NCBI GenBank assembly: GCA_028876385.1
Contig: JAGWSF010000006.1
Location: 1 to 45,540 of the forward strand
Direction of reading: 5' to 3'
DNA: 45,540 nucleotides
Source of the DNA: Acidobacteriota bacterium
GTDB lineage: Bacteria > Actinomycetota > Acidimicrobiia > Acidimicrobiales > Palsa-688
The notes beneath the pieces were generated by a model that was given only the letters and a program-made list of their open reading frames with translations, searched no databases and was not told where the DNA came from. Positions 1-8,384 of this stretch are shown one piece after another (the first letter of the stretch is position 1; each line of letters starts with the position of its first letter). The position numbers and the translations under genes are program-made.

Positions 1-1908
1 CACAAGCCCATCTCCGCCATCCTGAGCGATCTGGACGACCAACTCGTTCTGTCGGCGGCGACGCCGGTGGCCGAAGCGGGGATCCTCCTCACCGACGAGG
101 CCCGGGTGGGCTCGGCCGACGATGTGCTCGTCGTGGACCGGACCGGTGACGCCCGCTCCCTGGCCGTGGCCGACATCATGGCCGCCGTCGCCCGTTCGTG
201 CGCCACTCAGGTCGACGAGATACGGTTAGCCGAACGCCGCTTCCGGGCCCTCGTGCAGGGCAGCACCGACGTGTTCACCATCGTCGGCGCCGACGGTCGG
301 CTGCTGTATGTCAGTGAAGCTGCCGAGCAGGTGATCGGCTACCCGGCCGGCGACCGCGTGGGCCGCTCGGCGTTCGATCTGGTCCACCCCGACGACCGGG
401 CCGCGTGCCGCGAACTGATGGGCGCGGTGGGCGGCCGCCGTGACGCCGCGGCGAGGCTGACGTTCCGGATGGTGCGGGCCGACGGGCAGGTGCGCTGGAT
501 GGAGGGCACCGCCCGCAACCTGCTCGACGACGAGGCCGTGGGCGGCATCGTCGTCAACTACCGGGACGTCACCGAACGCCACGATCTGGAGGCCAAGCTG
601 CGTCACCAGGCCTTCCACGACAGCCTCACCGGGCTGCCCAACCGGTCCCTCATCACCGACCGGGCGCAGCAGATGCTGGCCCGCCACGACCGGTCGGAGC
701 GGGCCTGCGCCGCCCTGCTCATCGATCTGGACCGCTTCAAGGACGTGAACGACCTGCACGGTCACGGGGTCGGCGACCGGCTTCTGGTCGCCGTGGCCCG
801 TCGCCTCGAGCTGGTGCTGCGCCGTTCCGACTCCATCGGCCGGCTCGGCGGCGACGAGTTCGTGGCCCTGATCGAGGGTGACGCCCTCGACGCCGGTCCG
901 GAGGTGGTCGCCCAGCGCCTGCTCGAGGCCTTCGACACCCCCTTCGACGTCGACGGCCTCCAGCTGGCGGTCAGCGCATCGATCGGTATCGCGACCGGCC
1001 ACCGCAACGGTCCCGACGAGCTGTTCCGAGACGCCGACATCGCCCTGTACGAGGTCAAAGGGGCGGGCCGCAACGGCTACTCGATCTACAGCGAGGGCAT
1101 GAAGGCGGCGGTCGAGCGCCGAGGCTGGCTCAACACCGACCTGCGCGGCGCGCTGCAGCGCCGGGAGTACTTCCTCGAGTACCAACCGGCTTTCTCCCTA
1201 TCCGACGGGGCGCTCGTGTCGGTCGAGGCGCTGCTGCGGTGGAACCACCCGGAGAGGGGCCGGATTCCTCCCGTCGACTTCATCCCTTCCCTGGAGGAAT
1301 CGGGATTGATCGGCCCGGTGGGACGCTGGGTGCTCCACGAGGCCTGCCAGGTGGCGGCCGGGCTCAACCGCCGGGGGCACCGGGTGTCGATGGCGGTCAA
1401 CGTCTCGGCTCGCCAGTTGGACCACCCCGAGGACTTCTACCGCGACGTCGTCGACGCGCTGTCAGCCGCCGACCTGGCCCCGGAGAACCTGGTGCTCGAG
1501 ATCACCGAGTCCATACTGATGCGCGACGCCGAGGCCACCGTCGATCACCTGCTGCGCCTGAAACGCCTGGGCGTCAGCGTGGCCATCGACGACTTCGGTA
1601 CGGGGTACTCCTCGCTGGCCTACCTGGCCCGCTTCCCCGTCGACTCGCTCAAAGTGGACCGCTCCTTCGTGGCCCAGCTCGGCCACTCCCAAGAGGCCGA
1701 CGCCCTGCTCCAGTCGGTGCTGCACCTGGGTCGGGCCCTGTCGCTGCTCACCGTCGCCGAGGGGGTCGAGAACACCGAACAGTTGGAGATACTGAAGCGC
1801 CACGGATGCCAGGTCGGTCAGGGCTTCCAGCTGGCCCGCCCGGGCAGCGTCGACCAGCTGTACGACCTCCTCGGGCCGCCCCGACCGGTCGCCGCCCTAC
1901 CGAGCTAA
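1..1908 (+). CDS. PAS-GGDEF-EAL cyclic-di-GMP enzyme, 5' end outside the window
   Basis: The reading frame is open from base 1, so the start lies upstream; GTG 67 is only an internal candidate. Visible order: about 60 residues resembling the end of a CBS domain, a PAS/PAC sensor (about bases 240-570), a diguanylate cyclase domain with intact GGDEF (847-861), and a phosphodiesterase domain with EALLRW (from 1225) and DDFGTGYSS. Both catalytic signatures look intact, so the protein could make and break cyclic di-GMP; the net direction cannot be told. No transmembrane segment is seen in the visible part, which suggests a cytosolic sensor. The TAA stop (1906-1908) overlaps the TAG stop of the convergent hydrolase. 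Family assignment is secure; signal and output are unknown. Confidence 0.93.
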   Translation, partial: HKPISAILSDLDDQLVLSAATPVAEAGILLTDEARVGSADDVLVVDRTGDARSLAVADIMAAVARSCATQVDEIRLAERRFRALVQGSTDVFTIVGADGRLLYVSEAAEQVIGYPAGDRVGRSAFDLVHPDDRAACRELMGAVGGRRDAAARLTFRMVRADGQVRWMEGTARNLLDDEAVGGIVVNYRDVTERHDLEAKLRHQAFHDSLTGLPNRSLITDRAQQMLARHDRSERACAALLIDLDRFKDVNDLHGHGVGDRLLVAVARRLELVLRRSDSIGRLGGDEFVALIEGDALDAGPEVVAQRLLEAFDTPFDVDGLQLAVSASIGIATGHRNGPDELFRDADIALYEVKGAGRNGYSIYSEGMKAAVERRGWLNTDLRGALQRREYFLEYQPAFSLSDGALVSVEALLRWNHPERGRIPPVDFIPSLEESGLIGPVGRWVLHEACQVAAGLNRRGHRVSMAVNVSARQLDHPEDFYRDVVDALSAADLAPENLVLEITESILMRDAEATVDHLLRLKRLGVSVAIDDFGTGYSSLAYLARFPVDSLKVDRSFVAQLGHSQEADALLQSVLHLGRALSLLTVAEGVENTEQLEILKRHGCQVGQGFQLARPGSVDQLYDLLGPPRPVAALPS

Positions 1909-2828
1909 CCGACCACGTCGGCGGCCCACTCGAGCAGGGGTGGGGCCAGGTTGGGCCAGCCGACGAACAGGCCCTCGCCTCTCGCCCCGGGCCGGGCCGA
2001 CGACCGCTCGTTCCATTCGTTGTCGCCCCACGGGGGTTCGACCAGGCGGGCGTTGGGCAGGGCCTCGGCCAGCTCCTCCGAGGTGCGCCGGGTGTGGTTC
2101 AAGTCGGTGGTGCCGCTGCGAAACACCAGGGTCGGGACGTCGAAACCGGCCACGTCCTCGGTGGCCAGTCCCGGCACCACCTCGTCGCCGCAGGGGCAGT
2201 AGGTGACCATCCACCGCTCCATGGTCTCCACGAAGCGCCGGGGGTCCTCGGCCAGGAACCGTCGGTGGTTGTCCGGGTTACGGGTCAGCACCTCCTCCCA
2301 TTCGGGGAGAGCGGCCACGCCCTCCATCCCGTCGAAGAACGCCGCTCGAATGGATTCGCTGCAGTAGTGGTGGCCGAGCACCAGCAAACCGTAGACACCC
2401 CCGCTGATCCACCACATGGCCAGCCCACGGGCCACGTCGCGGTGGCGTGCCGCGGTGAGAAGCGACACCCGGGCGCCCCCCGAGCCACCGATGATGATGG
2501 CCGGCGCCATCTCCAGCTGCCTGAGCAGGCCGGCGAGCACGTCGGCCTGCATGGCCGACTCCGACGACCCCGTGAAGCACACGCTCGAGGCCCCGCAGTT
2601 GGGCCGGTCCCATATGAGCACCCGGTCGCCGGCCTCGGCGATGGCCGTGGCCAGCTCGCGCACCCCGGGGGTGTCCTTGCTGAAGCGCCCACCGGGCGTG
2701 ATCACCCACGGGCGGCCCCCCGTTCCGATCACCTCGTAGGCGATATCCAGTCCGTCGACCTGAGCTACCGGCACGACCAGCCCCCCTCCGGGCTCGGGGT
2801 GGCCACCGGGCGCAGCCACCGTCATCAC
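1905..2828 (-). CDS. alpha/beta-fold hydrolase without an obvious catalytic His
   Basis: A 307-residue single-domain alpha/beta hydrolase. The N-terminal strands and oxyanion region (VITPGGRFSKDTPG), the DRPNCGASS turn and the nucleophile elbow GGSGGAR are clear, with Ser as the presumed nucleophile. A possible acid lies in SGTTDLNHTRR. No His is found in the C-terminal stretch where the triad His normally sits; the segment reads PPWGDNEWNERSS. It may therefore use another residue or not be a hydrolase. The start is uncertain: GTG 2828 and ATG 2825 are both in frame and neither has a clear Shine-Dalgarno sequence. Substrate unknown. Confidence 0.82.
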   Translation of the reverse strand: MMTVAAPGGHPEPGGGLVVPVAQVDGLDIAYEVIGTGGRPWVITPGGRFSKDTPGVRELATAIAEAGDRVLIWDRPNCGASSVCFTGSSESAMQADVLAGLLRQLEMAPAIIIGGSGGARVSLLTAARHRDVARGLAMWWISGGVYGLLVLGHHYCSESIRAAFFDGMEGVAALPEWEEVLTRNPDNHRRFLAEDPRRFVETMERWMVTYCPCGDEVVPGLATEDVAGFDVPTLVFRSGTTDLNHTRRTSEELAEALPNARLVEPPWGDNEWNERSSARPGARGEGLFVGWPNLAPPLLEWAADVVG

Positions 2829-2863
2829 ATGGAGAAAATCTGCTGGGCGTGGACTCTACGGCA

Positions 2864-2910
2864 CCCGCCGGCCCGGCGCGTCCGGGGCCGGCCCGCCGGC
2901 CCGGCGCGTC
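2864..2910. repeat. 19-bp direct repeat in an intergenic region
   Basis: CCCGCCGGCCCGGCGCGTC occurs at 2864-2882 and again, identical, at 2892-2910. A shorter related stretch (GCCGGCCCGGCGGC) follows near 2927. The copies lie in the 132-bp gap between the leftward hydrolase and the rightward SDR. Function unknown; the motif is GC-rich and partly self-complementary. Confidence 0.6.
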
Positions 2911-2960
2911 AGACACGCTGGGCTTTGCCGGCCCGGCGGCTGCGGTGCGATCATGACGAC

Positions 2961-3737
2961 GTGGCCGACAGCGGGCTCGCCGCCCCCAGCGGTTTCGACC
3001 TGTCCGGGCGGGTGGCGGTGGTCACCGGGGGATCGTCGGGCCTGGGCGAGGCGGCGGCGCGGGCCCTGGCCGGAGCCGGGGCGCGCGTGGCCGTGGTGGC
3101 CCGCCGGCGCGACCGGCTCGAGGCCCTGGCCGGCCAGATCGACGGGCTGGCCGTCGCCGCCGACCTGAGCGACCGGGACGGACCGGCCGAAGTGGTGGCG
3201 CAGGTCTGCCAGCGTCTCGGACCGCCCGAGGTGCTGGTCAACGCCGCCGGGAGCATCTTCTCCCGGTCCCCGGCCGAGGAGGAGACCGTCGACGACATCG
3301 AGGCCACGCTGCGGCTGAACCTGGTCGCCCCGTTCCGCCTGGCCCAGCACGTCTTCCCCCACATGCGCGCCGCCGGTCGTGGTGCCATCGTGAACGTGTC
3401 GTCGATCAGCGGTCACGTCGGCATACCCGGCATACCCCAGGCGTCGTACGCGGCCAGCAAGCACGGCCTCAGCGGGCTCACCGCCGAGTTGGCGGTGCAG
3501 TGGGCCCGCTACTCGATCCGGGTCAACACCATCGCCCCGGGCTTCTTCCGCAGCGAGATCACCGCCTCCCTCTACGACCAACCCCGCGGCGCCGAGTGGC
3601 TCCGCCGCAACACACCGCTGCCTATGACCGCCGACGCCGGGGACCTGGCCGGTGCCGTGCTGTGGTTGGCGAGCGACGCCGGGCGCTACGTCACCGGCCA
3701 GACGGTCGTGATCGACGGGGGGTGGACGGCCCGATGA
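2961..3737 (+). CDS. short-chain dehydrogenase/reductase (SDR)
   Basis: A 258-residue classical SDR. The Rossmann glycine motif TGGSSGLG lies near the N-terminus, followed by NAAG, the catalytic Ser in NVSSISG, and YAASK with the catalytic Tyr and Lys. The C-terminal VTGQTVVIDGGW is typical. It should oxidise or reduce an alcohol/ketone with NAD(P)(H) in the cytosol. GTG 2961 gives the usual short leader before the first beta strand; the frame is open far upstream, but that part is not SDR-like. Its TGA overlaps an ATG (ATGA, 3734-3737) that opens a 37-codon frame leading to the acyl-CoA dehydrogenase. Probably the first gene of an operon with the next two enzymes. Substrate unknown. Confidence 0.9.
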   Translation: MADSGLAAPSGFDLSGRVAVVTGGSSGLGEAAARALAGAGARVAVVARRRDRLEALAGQIDGLAVAADLSDRDGPAEVVAQVCQRLGPPEVLVNAAGSIFSRSPAEEETVDDIEATLRLNLVAPFRLAQHVFPHMRAAGRGAIVNVSSISGHVGIPGIPQASYAASKHGLSGLTAELAVQWARYSIRVNTIAPGFFRSEITASLYDQPRGAEWLRRNTPLPMTADAGDLAGAVLWLASDAGRYVTGQTVVIDGGWTAR

Positions 3738-3847
3738 CCGCCGGGGCGGCGACCCGGTGGCCGGTCCCCGTGGGGTGGCCGGTCAGCGTGGGATGGCCGG
3801 TCCGCGTGGGGTGGCCGGTCCCCGAGGGGCCAGGGGCGGCCCGGTGA
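3734..3847 (+). CDS. possible 37-residue GWPV-repeat microprotein
   Basis: The ATG overlaps the SDR stop (ATGA) and the TGA overlaps the ATG of the acyl-CoA dehydrogenase (TGATG), so the frame exactly bridges two operon genes. It encodes four imperfect copies of GWPV plus two variable residues (PV, SV, RV, PE), produced by the 18-bp repeat array. No domain or signal peptide is recognised. It may be a translated coupling peptide, a real small protein, or chance created by the repeats. The same DNA read in the dehydrogenase frame gives VAGPRG repeats from GTG 3757, so an N-terminal extension of that enzyme is the alternative. Confidence 0.3.
   Translation: MTAGAATRWPVPVGWPVSVGWPVRVGWPVPEGPGAAR
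3756..3827 (+). repeat. four tandem 18-bp repeats
   Basis: Four contiguous 18-bp units start at 3756, 3774, 3792 and 3810. The consensus is GGTGGCCGGTCCCCGTGG, with one to three changes per copy. The period is a multiple of three, so both open frames through the array stay open. It sits directly before the preferred start of the acyl-CoA dehydrogenase and is prone to copy-number change. Confidence 0.9.
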
Positions 3848-4995
3848 TGGACTACGACATGGGCGCCCAGGTGGCCGATCTGCGATCCCGGCTGAGAGAA
3901 CTGGTGCGCACCGAGGTGCCCGAAGGCTACCTCGGGGCGTTCAGCGACGACGCCGGCGATCTCGAGGTGGCCCAGCGGTTCTGCCGGACCCTCGCTGCCG
4001 AGCAGCTGCTGTGCGTGGCCTGGCCGCCGGAGTGGGGAGGACGCGGCGCCTCCCCGTGGGAGCAGACCGCCGTGCGCGAGGAGATGTGGGCTCACCACGA
4101 GCCGCGCGGCGCCCAGTACATGGGGGTCAACTGGGTCGGGCCCACCATCATGCGCCACGGCACCGCCGAGCAGCAGCGCCGTCACCTCCCCGGTATCGCC
4201 CGCGGCGAGGTCATCTGGTGCCAGGGTTTCAGCGAGCCCGACGCCGGCTCGGACCTGGCCTCGCTGCGGACCGCGGCGCGCCGCGACGGCGACGTCTGGC
4301 GGGTGACGGGGCAGAAGATATGGACCTCCTACGCCACCATGGCCCAGTGGTGCTTCCTGCTGGCCCGCACCTCCTCGGAGGAGAAGAAGCAGCGGGGCCT
4401 GACCATCTTCCTGGTCCCCATGTCGGCGCCGGGCATCGTGGTCCGACCGATACCGACGATGCTCGGCCCCCACCATCTGAACGAGGTGTTCTTCGACGAT
4501 GTGGCCGTACCCGACGCCGACGTGCTCGGCGCCGTGGGTGACGGGTGGGCCGTCGTGCAGGAGGTCCTCTCCTTCGAGCGGGTCGGTATCGCCCGCTACG
4601 CCCGCTGCGAGAGGCTGCTGCAGTGGGCCCCCGTCGTCCTGGCCGAGCGGTGGGCCGGGCTGGGCGAGGACCTGCGGGGTCGCTGGGCCCGCATGCTGGT
4701 CCACGCCCGGCGGGCCCGGTTGCTCGCCTATCGCGTCGTCGACACCCAAAGCCGCGGCCAGGTGCGACCCGCCGACGCCGCCGCCTACCGCATCGCCGTG
4801 ACCCGCCTCGACCAGGAGAGCGCCGAGGTCCTCGTGGAGATCGCCGGGAGCGTCGCCCCCGACACCCCGGAAGGCCGCCGCTTCTGTCGGGCGGTGGAGG
4901 ATCACTGCCGGTACTCGGCGGCGGCGACGGTGGCTTCGGGCAGCGTCGAGATGCAGCGCATCCTCATGTCCCGGTCCCTGCTGGCCCCCCGATGA
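3847..4995 (+). CDS. acyl-CoA dehydrogenase, probable catalytic alpha subunit
   Basis: 382 residues from ATG 3847 (MDYDMGAQ), which fits the usual start of the family; an in-frame GTG at 3757 would add a repeat-encoded tail. The flavin and substrate regions are clear: WPPEWGGRG, WCQGFSEPDAGSDLAS and KIWTSYATMAQW. The enzyme should form an alpha,beta double bond in an acyl-CoA using FAD. The position of the medium-chain catalytic Glu reads ASGSVEMQR, so that Glu is missing. A Glu in LSFERVG lies where isovaleryl-CoA dehydrogenase and the mycobacterial alpha2beta2 enzymes have their base. The stop overlaps the start of the next dehydrogenase gene (ATGA), which suggests the two products form one heteromeric enzyme. 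Confidence 0.88.
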   Translation: MDYDMGAQVADLRSRLRELVRTEVPEGYLGAFSDDAGDLEVAQRFCRTLAAEQLLCVAWPPEWGGRGASPWEQTAVREEMWAHHEPRGAQYMGVNWVGPTIMRHGTAEQQRRHLPGIARGEVIWCQGFSEPDAGSDLASLRTAARRDGDVWRVTGQKIWTSYATMAQWCFLLARTSSEEKKQRGLTIFLVPMSAPGIVVRPIPTMLGPHHLNEVFFDDVAVPDADVLGAVGDGWAVVQEVLSFERVGIARYARCERLLQWAPVVLAERWAGLGEDLRGRWARMLVHARRARLLAYRVVDTQSRGQVRPADAAAYRIAVTRLDQESAEVLVEIAGSVAPDTPEGRRFCRAVEDHCRYSAAATVASGSVEMQRILMSRSLLAPR

Positions 4996-5936
4996 TCCTC
5001 GAGCTCGCCGACGAGGCTCTCGAGTTCGGCCGCTCGGCGTGGCGGGCCATCCAAGCCGCCGGCGGCGACGAGCTGGTGCGCGCCGTCGAGTCCGATCCCT
5101 CACGGCGGTCCCATCTGGGCGAGTCGGTGCTGGCCCCCCTCGGCGCCTGGGACCTCGACCCCGGGGGGAACCCCGAGGAGCTCGAGGCGGCCGCCGCGCT
5201 GTGCCGGAGCGTCGGGTACTGGGGCGTTCCCTACCCGGTCGAGGCCCGGCTGGCTCGGCCCCGCGACGGCCGCTTCGACGCCCTGGTCGTCGTCGCCGGG
5301 GCGGCCCCGGCCGCCGCGGTGGCGGCCCTGCGGCTGCGCTGGGCGGCCGCCGGGCTCGACGGCGTGCTGTACTCGGCGACCCCGCTACCGGGCGGGGACC
5401 AGCCCCGACGATCGGCGTTCGTCGGCCCCCTCGCCTTGGAGGCGGTGGGGACGGCCCAACCGCCCGCCGTGGCCCTGGCCCTCCTTCTGCCCTGCTGGAC
5501 GCTGCTCGGGATGCTCGACCGGGCGGTGACCCTGGCCGGCCGACACGTGCTCGGCCGCCGCCAGTTCGACCAGCCGCTGGCCTCCTTCCAGGGCGTCCAG
5601 TTCCAGCTCACCGAAGCCGAGGTCGAGCGCCTCGGGGTCGAGGAGCTGGCCAAGTACGCCCTGTGGTCGCTGCAGACGGGACGCCCCGAGGCCGTCGACG
5701 ACGCCCTGGCGCTGCGGCTGGCGGCGATAGAAGCGGCCGAGACGGTCTTCCGGGTGGCCCACCAGTTGCACGGCGCCATCGGCTTCTGCGACGAAACCCC
5801 CCTGTCGTGGCTGTCGCGCTACAGCGCCCCCCTCCGGCGGTTGCCTCTGGGCGCCTCCGCCACCCGCCGTGAGCTGACCGCCCGGATCGGGGGTCGGGGA
5901 CTCACCGGCCTGTACTCCCCGCCGGCCTCGACCTGA
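4992..5936 (+). CDS. acyl-CoA dehydrogenase, probable beta (partner) subunit
   Basis: 314 residues, shorter than a stand-alone acyl-CoA dehydrogenase of about 380. The C-terminal helical domain is recognisable (LAGRHVLGRRQFDQPLASFQ and HQLHGAIGFCDETPLSW), but the N-terminal and middle domains are reduced and poorly conserved. No Glu is present at either known catalytic-base position; the helix reads GMLDRAVTLAG. This is the pattern of the non-catalytic partner in alpha2beta2 enzymes such as ChsE4-ChsE5 of mycobacterial sterol catabolism. ATG 4992 overlaps the preceding stop by 4 bp, so translation is probably coupled. Substrate class is not shown by the sequence. Confidence 0.82.
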   Translation: MILELADEALEFGRSAWRAIQAAGGDELVRAVESDPSRRSHLGESVLAPLGAWDLDPGGNPEELEAAAALCRSVGYWGVPYPVEARLARPRDGRFDALVVVAGAAPAAAVAALRLRWAAAGLDGVLYSATPLPGGDQPRRSAFVGPLALEAVGTAQPPAVALALLLPCWTLLGMLDRAVTLAGRHVLGRRQFDQPLASFQGVQFQLTEAEVERLGVEELAKYALWSLQTGRPEAVDDALALRLAAIEAAETVFRVAHQLHGAIGFCDETPLSWLSRYSAPLRRLPLGASATRRELTARIGGRGLTGLYSPPAST

Positions 5937-5974
5937 GGGCCCGGGATCGGCGGCGGGGCGGGCCCGGCGACCGG

Positions 5975-7456
5975 TCAGCTCCCGGTGGGGAAGCCCAGAT
6001 CGATGCGGCCGGCCGTTTCGGGCCAGCGGGTCGTGACCACCTTGGGCCGGGTGTAGAAGCGGATGCCCTCGGGACCGTATATCGGCCGGTCGCCGAATAT
6101 GGAGTCCTTCCAGCCCCCGAACGAGTGGGACGCGACCGGCACGGGGATGGGCACGTTGACGCCGACCATCCCGACCTTCACCGCCCGCTGGAAGCGCCGG
6201 GCCGCCCCCCCGTCACGGGTGAAGATGGCCACCCCGTTCCCGTAGGGGTTGGCGTTGATCAAAGCGACGGCCTCGTCGAAGGAGCCGACCCTCACCACCC
6301 CCAGCACCGGCCCGAAGATCTCGTCGTCGTAGACCCGCATCCCCGGCCGCACCCCGTCGAGCAGCGAGCAGCCGAGATAGAAGCCCTCGCCGAGGTCCAG
6401 GCCGCTGCCGTCGACGACCACCCGGGCTCCCTCGCCGGCCGCCCCCTGCACGTAGGAGCGGACCCGGTCACGGTGCTCCCGGGTGATGAGCGGTCCCATC
6501 ATCGACGTCGGGTCGTCGCCGGGGCCGACCACCACCTCGGGGATGCGGGCCCCGATGGCGTCGACCAGCCGGTCGGCCACGTCGCCGACGGCGACGACCA
6601 CCGAGATGGCCATGCAACGCTCCCCGGCCGAGCCGTAACCGGCCGACACCGCGGCCTCGGCGGCGACGTCGACGTCGGCGTCGGGGAGGACGACCATGTG
6701 GTTCTTGGCCCCGCCCAGGGCCTGGACCCGCTTGCCGTGGCGGGTGCCGGTCTCGAACACGTGCCGGGCCACCGGGGTGCTGCCGACGAAGGAGACGGCG
6801 TCGACCCCGGGATGGGACAGGAGCGCGTTGACCGCTTCGGAGTCCCCCTGGACCACGTTGAGCACCCCGTCGGGCAGGCCCGCCTGCTGGGCCAACCGGG
6901 CGAGCAGCAGGGCCGGGGCCGGGTCCTTCTCCGACGGTTTGAGGACGAAGGCGTTGCCGCAGGCCAGGGCGTTGGACAGCATCCAGAGGGGGACCATGAC
7001 CGGGAAGTTGAAGGGGGTGATGCCGGCCACCACTCCCACCGGCTCGAGCACGGTGTGCACGTCCACGCCGCCCGAGACCTGAGGGCTGAACGAACCCTTC
7101 AGCAGGTCGGGAAGGCCGCACGCGAACTCGACGCACTCCAGGCCGCGGGCCACCTCCCCCAGGGCGTCGGAGCGGACCTTGCCGTGCTGGCGGGTGACCG
7201 CCGCGGCCAGCTCCTCGCGGTGGCCGTCGATCAGCTCGCGGAACTTGAACATCACGTTGGCGCGGGCCGTCAGCGACGCTTCGGCCCAGCCCGCGGCGGC
7301 GTCGGTGGCGGCTTCGACCACGTCGTCGATCTCCGCCGCCGAGGCCAGGTCCACCGTGGCGATCTGGCGTCCCGCCGCCGGGTCGAACACCGCCGCGGTG
7401 CGTCCCGACCGGCCTTCTACGGACCTGCCCCGCACCCAGTGCCCGATGGTCTCCAT
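5975..7456 (-). CDS. mmsA: methylmalonate-semialdehyde dehydrogenase (CoA-acylating)
   Basis: 493 residues, the normal length for MmsA. It shows ITPFNFPVMVPLWM, KPSEKDP, VGSTPVA, LGGAKNH and the active-site Cys281 in SAGERCMAIS. LGGAKNH and the CMAIS context are typical of MmsA rather than general aldehyde dehydrogenases. It converts methylmalonate or malonate semialdehyde plus CoA and NAD to propionyl- or acetyl-CoA in valine, inositol or beta-alanine breakdown. It is a leftward single gene here. A 3-hydroxyisobutyrate-dehydrogenase-like gene, the enzyme that normally precedes it in valine catabolism, lies about 22 kb away at 29523. Confidence 0.92.
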   Translation of the reverse strand: METIGHWVRGRSVEGRSGRTAAVFDPAAGRQIATVDLASAAEIDDVVEAATDAAAGWAEASLTARANVMFKFRELIDGHREELAAAVTRQHGKVRSDALGEVARGLECVEFACGLPDLLKGSFSPQVSGGVDVHTVLEPVGVVAGITPFNFPVMVPLWMLSNALACGNAFVLKPSEKDPAPALLLARLAQQAGLPDGVLNVVQGDSEAVNALLSHPGVDAVSFVGSTPVARHVFETGTRHGKRVQALGGAKNHMVVLPDADVDVAAEAAVSAGYGSAGERCMAISVVVAVGDVADRLVDAIGARIPEVVVGPGDDPTSMMGPLITREHRDRVRSYVQGAAGEGARVVVDGSGLDLGEGFYLGCSLLDGVRPGMRVYDDEIFGPVLGVVRVGSFDEAVALINANPYGNGVAIFTRDGGAARRFQRAVKVGMVGVNVPIPVPVASHSFGGWKDSIFGDRPIYGPEGIRFYTRPKVVTTRWPETAGRIDLGFPTGS

Positions 7457-7514
7457 GGGCGCGAACGTAACTGCTCACCTCGGCCCGTACAAAGCAACGG
7501 GCGCCGCGGTCGGA

Positions 7515-7520
7515 TAGCTT
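7515..7520 (+). promoter_or_regulatory. -10 element of a leaderless promoter for the SDR
   Basis: TAGCTT ends 6 nt before the GTG start at 7527, and no Shine-Dalgarno sequence precedes the start. The spacing is what is expected when transcription begins at or next to the start codon. No convincing -35 is seen. Confidence 0.45.
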
Positions 7521-7526
7521 CCACGC

Positions 7527-8327
7527 GTGTCCAGCTACTCGTTGCGTGCGCTTCCCCCGCCTGACGCCGAGCTCGCCGGCCGGGTGGCGTTGGTCACCGG
7601 TGCGGGGCGGGGCCAGGGCCGGTCCATAGCCCGCCGCTTCCTCGCCGCAGGGGCGTCGGTGATCGCCGGCGACGTCAGCGACGAGCACCTCGGTGAGCTC
7701 GCCGCCGAGCTCGGTGACCGGGGCCTGGTGGGCCACCACGACGTCACCGACGCGTCGTCGTGGGCGTCGCTGCTCGATGAGGGCGTGGGTCGCTTCGGCC
7801 GCCTCGACATCCTGGTCAACAATGCCGGCGTGCTGCGCAGGCTCCCCCTCGACGAGGAGTCCGAGGAGGGTTTCACCCTCATCTGGCGGATCAACTGCCT
7901 GGGGCCGTTCCTCGGCATCAAGGCGTGTCTGGCCCACCTGCGCCGCTCCGACGCCGCGGCCGTGGTCAACACCGCGTCCACGGCGGCGTTCACCGCCTGG
8001 AGCCAGCACAGCGCCTACGTGTCGTCGAAGTTCGCGGTCAGGGGGCTCACCAAGGCGGCCGCCGTGGAGCTCGCCGGTGACGGCATCCGCGTCAATGCGG
8101 TGGTACCGGGCCCCATCAACACCCCGATGAACTTCCGCGACGACGACCCGGACGTGCTCGAACGGCTGTCCCGGGTCCCGCTGGCTCGCGTCGGCGAGCC
8201 CGAGGAGGTCGCCGAGGCGGTGCTGTTCCTCGCCAGCGCCCGCTCGTCCTACATAACCGGCAGCGAGATCGTCGTCGACGGCGGCCAGACGGCGGGCACC
8301 GTCTTCACCGGCCCGAAGCGGGCCTGA
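7527..8327 (+). CDS. short-chain dehydrogenase/reductase (SDR)
   Basis: 266 residues with TGAGRGQGRS for cofactor binding, NNAGV, the catalytic Ser in TASTAAF and YVSSK. The C-terminal ITGSEIVVDGGQTAG is typical. The GRGQG variant recalls mycofactocin-associated SDRs, but the insertion that marks that group near the N-terminus is not evident, so an ordinary NAD(P) enzyme is more likely. The GTG start has no Shine-Dalgarno sequence but a TAGCTT -10 six bases upstream, suggesting a leaderless message. It is divergent from mmsA across 70 bp and is followed by an F420-type oxidoreductase 57 bp downstream, which has its own -10-like element. Substrate unknown. Confidence 0.88.
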   Translation: MSSYSLRALPPPDAELAGRVALVTGAGRGQGRSIARRFLAAGASVIAGDVSDEHLGELAAELGDRGLVGHHDVTDASSWASLLDEGVGRFGRLDILVNNAGVLRRLPLDEESEEGFTLIWRINCLGPFLGIKACLAHLRRSDAAAVVNTASTAAFTAWSQHSAYVSSKFAVRGLTKAAAVELAGDGIRVNAVVPGPINTPMNFRDDDPDVLERLSRVPLARVGEPEEVAEAVLFLASARSSYITGSEIVVDGGQTAGTVFTGPKRA

Positions 8328-8371
8328 GAGTCCGTCGCCGACGGCCTCCGACGGGGGAGCCGTCCCGCCGG

Positions 8372-8377
8372 TACAGT
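8372..8377 (+). promoter_or_regulatory. -10 element of a leaderless promoter for the F420-type oxidoreductase
   Basis: TACAGT ends 7 nt before GTG 8385, with no Shine-Dalgarno sequence between. It has the same layout as the element before the SDR at 7527. Confidence 0.4.
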
Positions 8378-8384
8378 TGCCGCG

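Noticed and set aside
226..1185. 319-codon antisense frame in the GGDEF region
   Set aside because: No domain seen; it is complementary to an intact catalytic domain.
1239..2960. Long open frame running from inside the GGDEF-EAL gene through the hydrolase gene to the SDR
   Set aside because: Only the part after GTG 2961 has recognisable protein motifs; the rest lies over two good genes and is a by-product of high GC.
6590..6700. GACGTCGACGTC-like matches to the operator inside coding DNA, for example in mmsA
   Set aside because: Such strings arise from Asp/Val codons in GC-rich genes and lie away from promoters.
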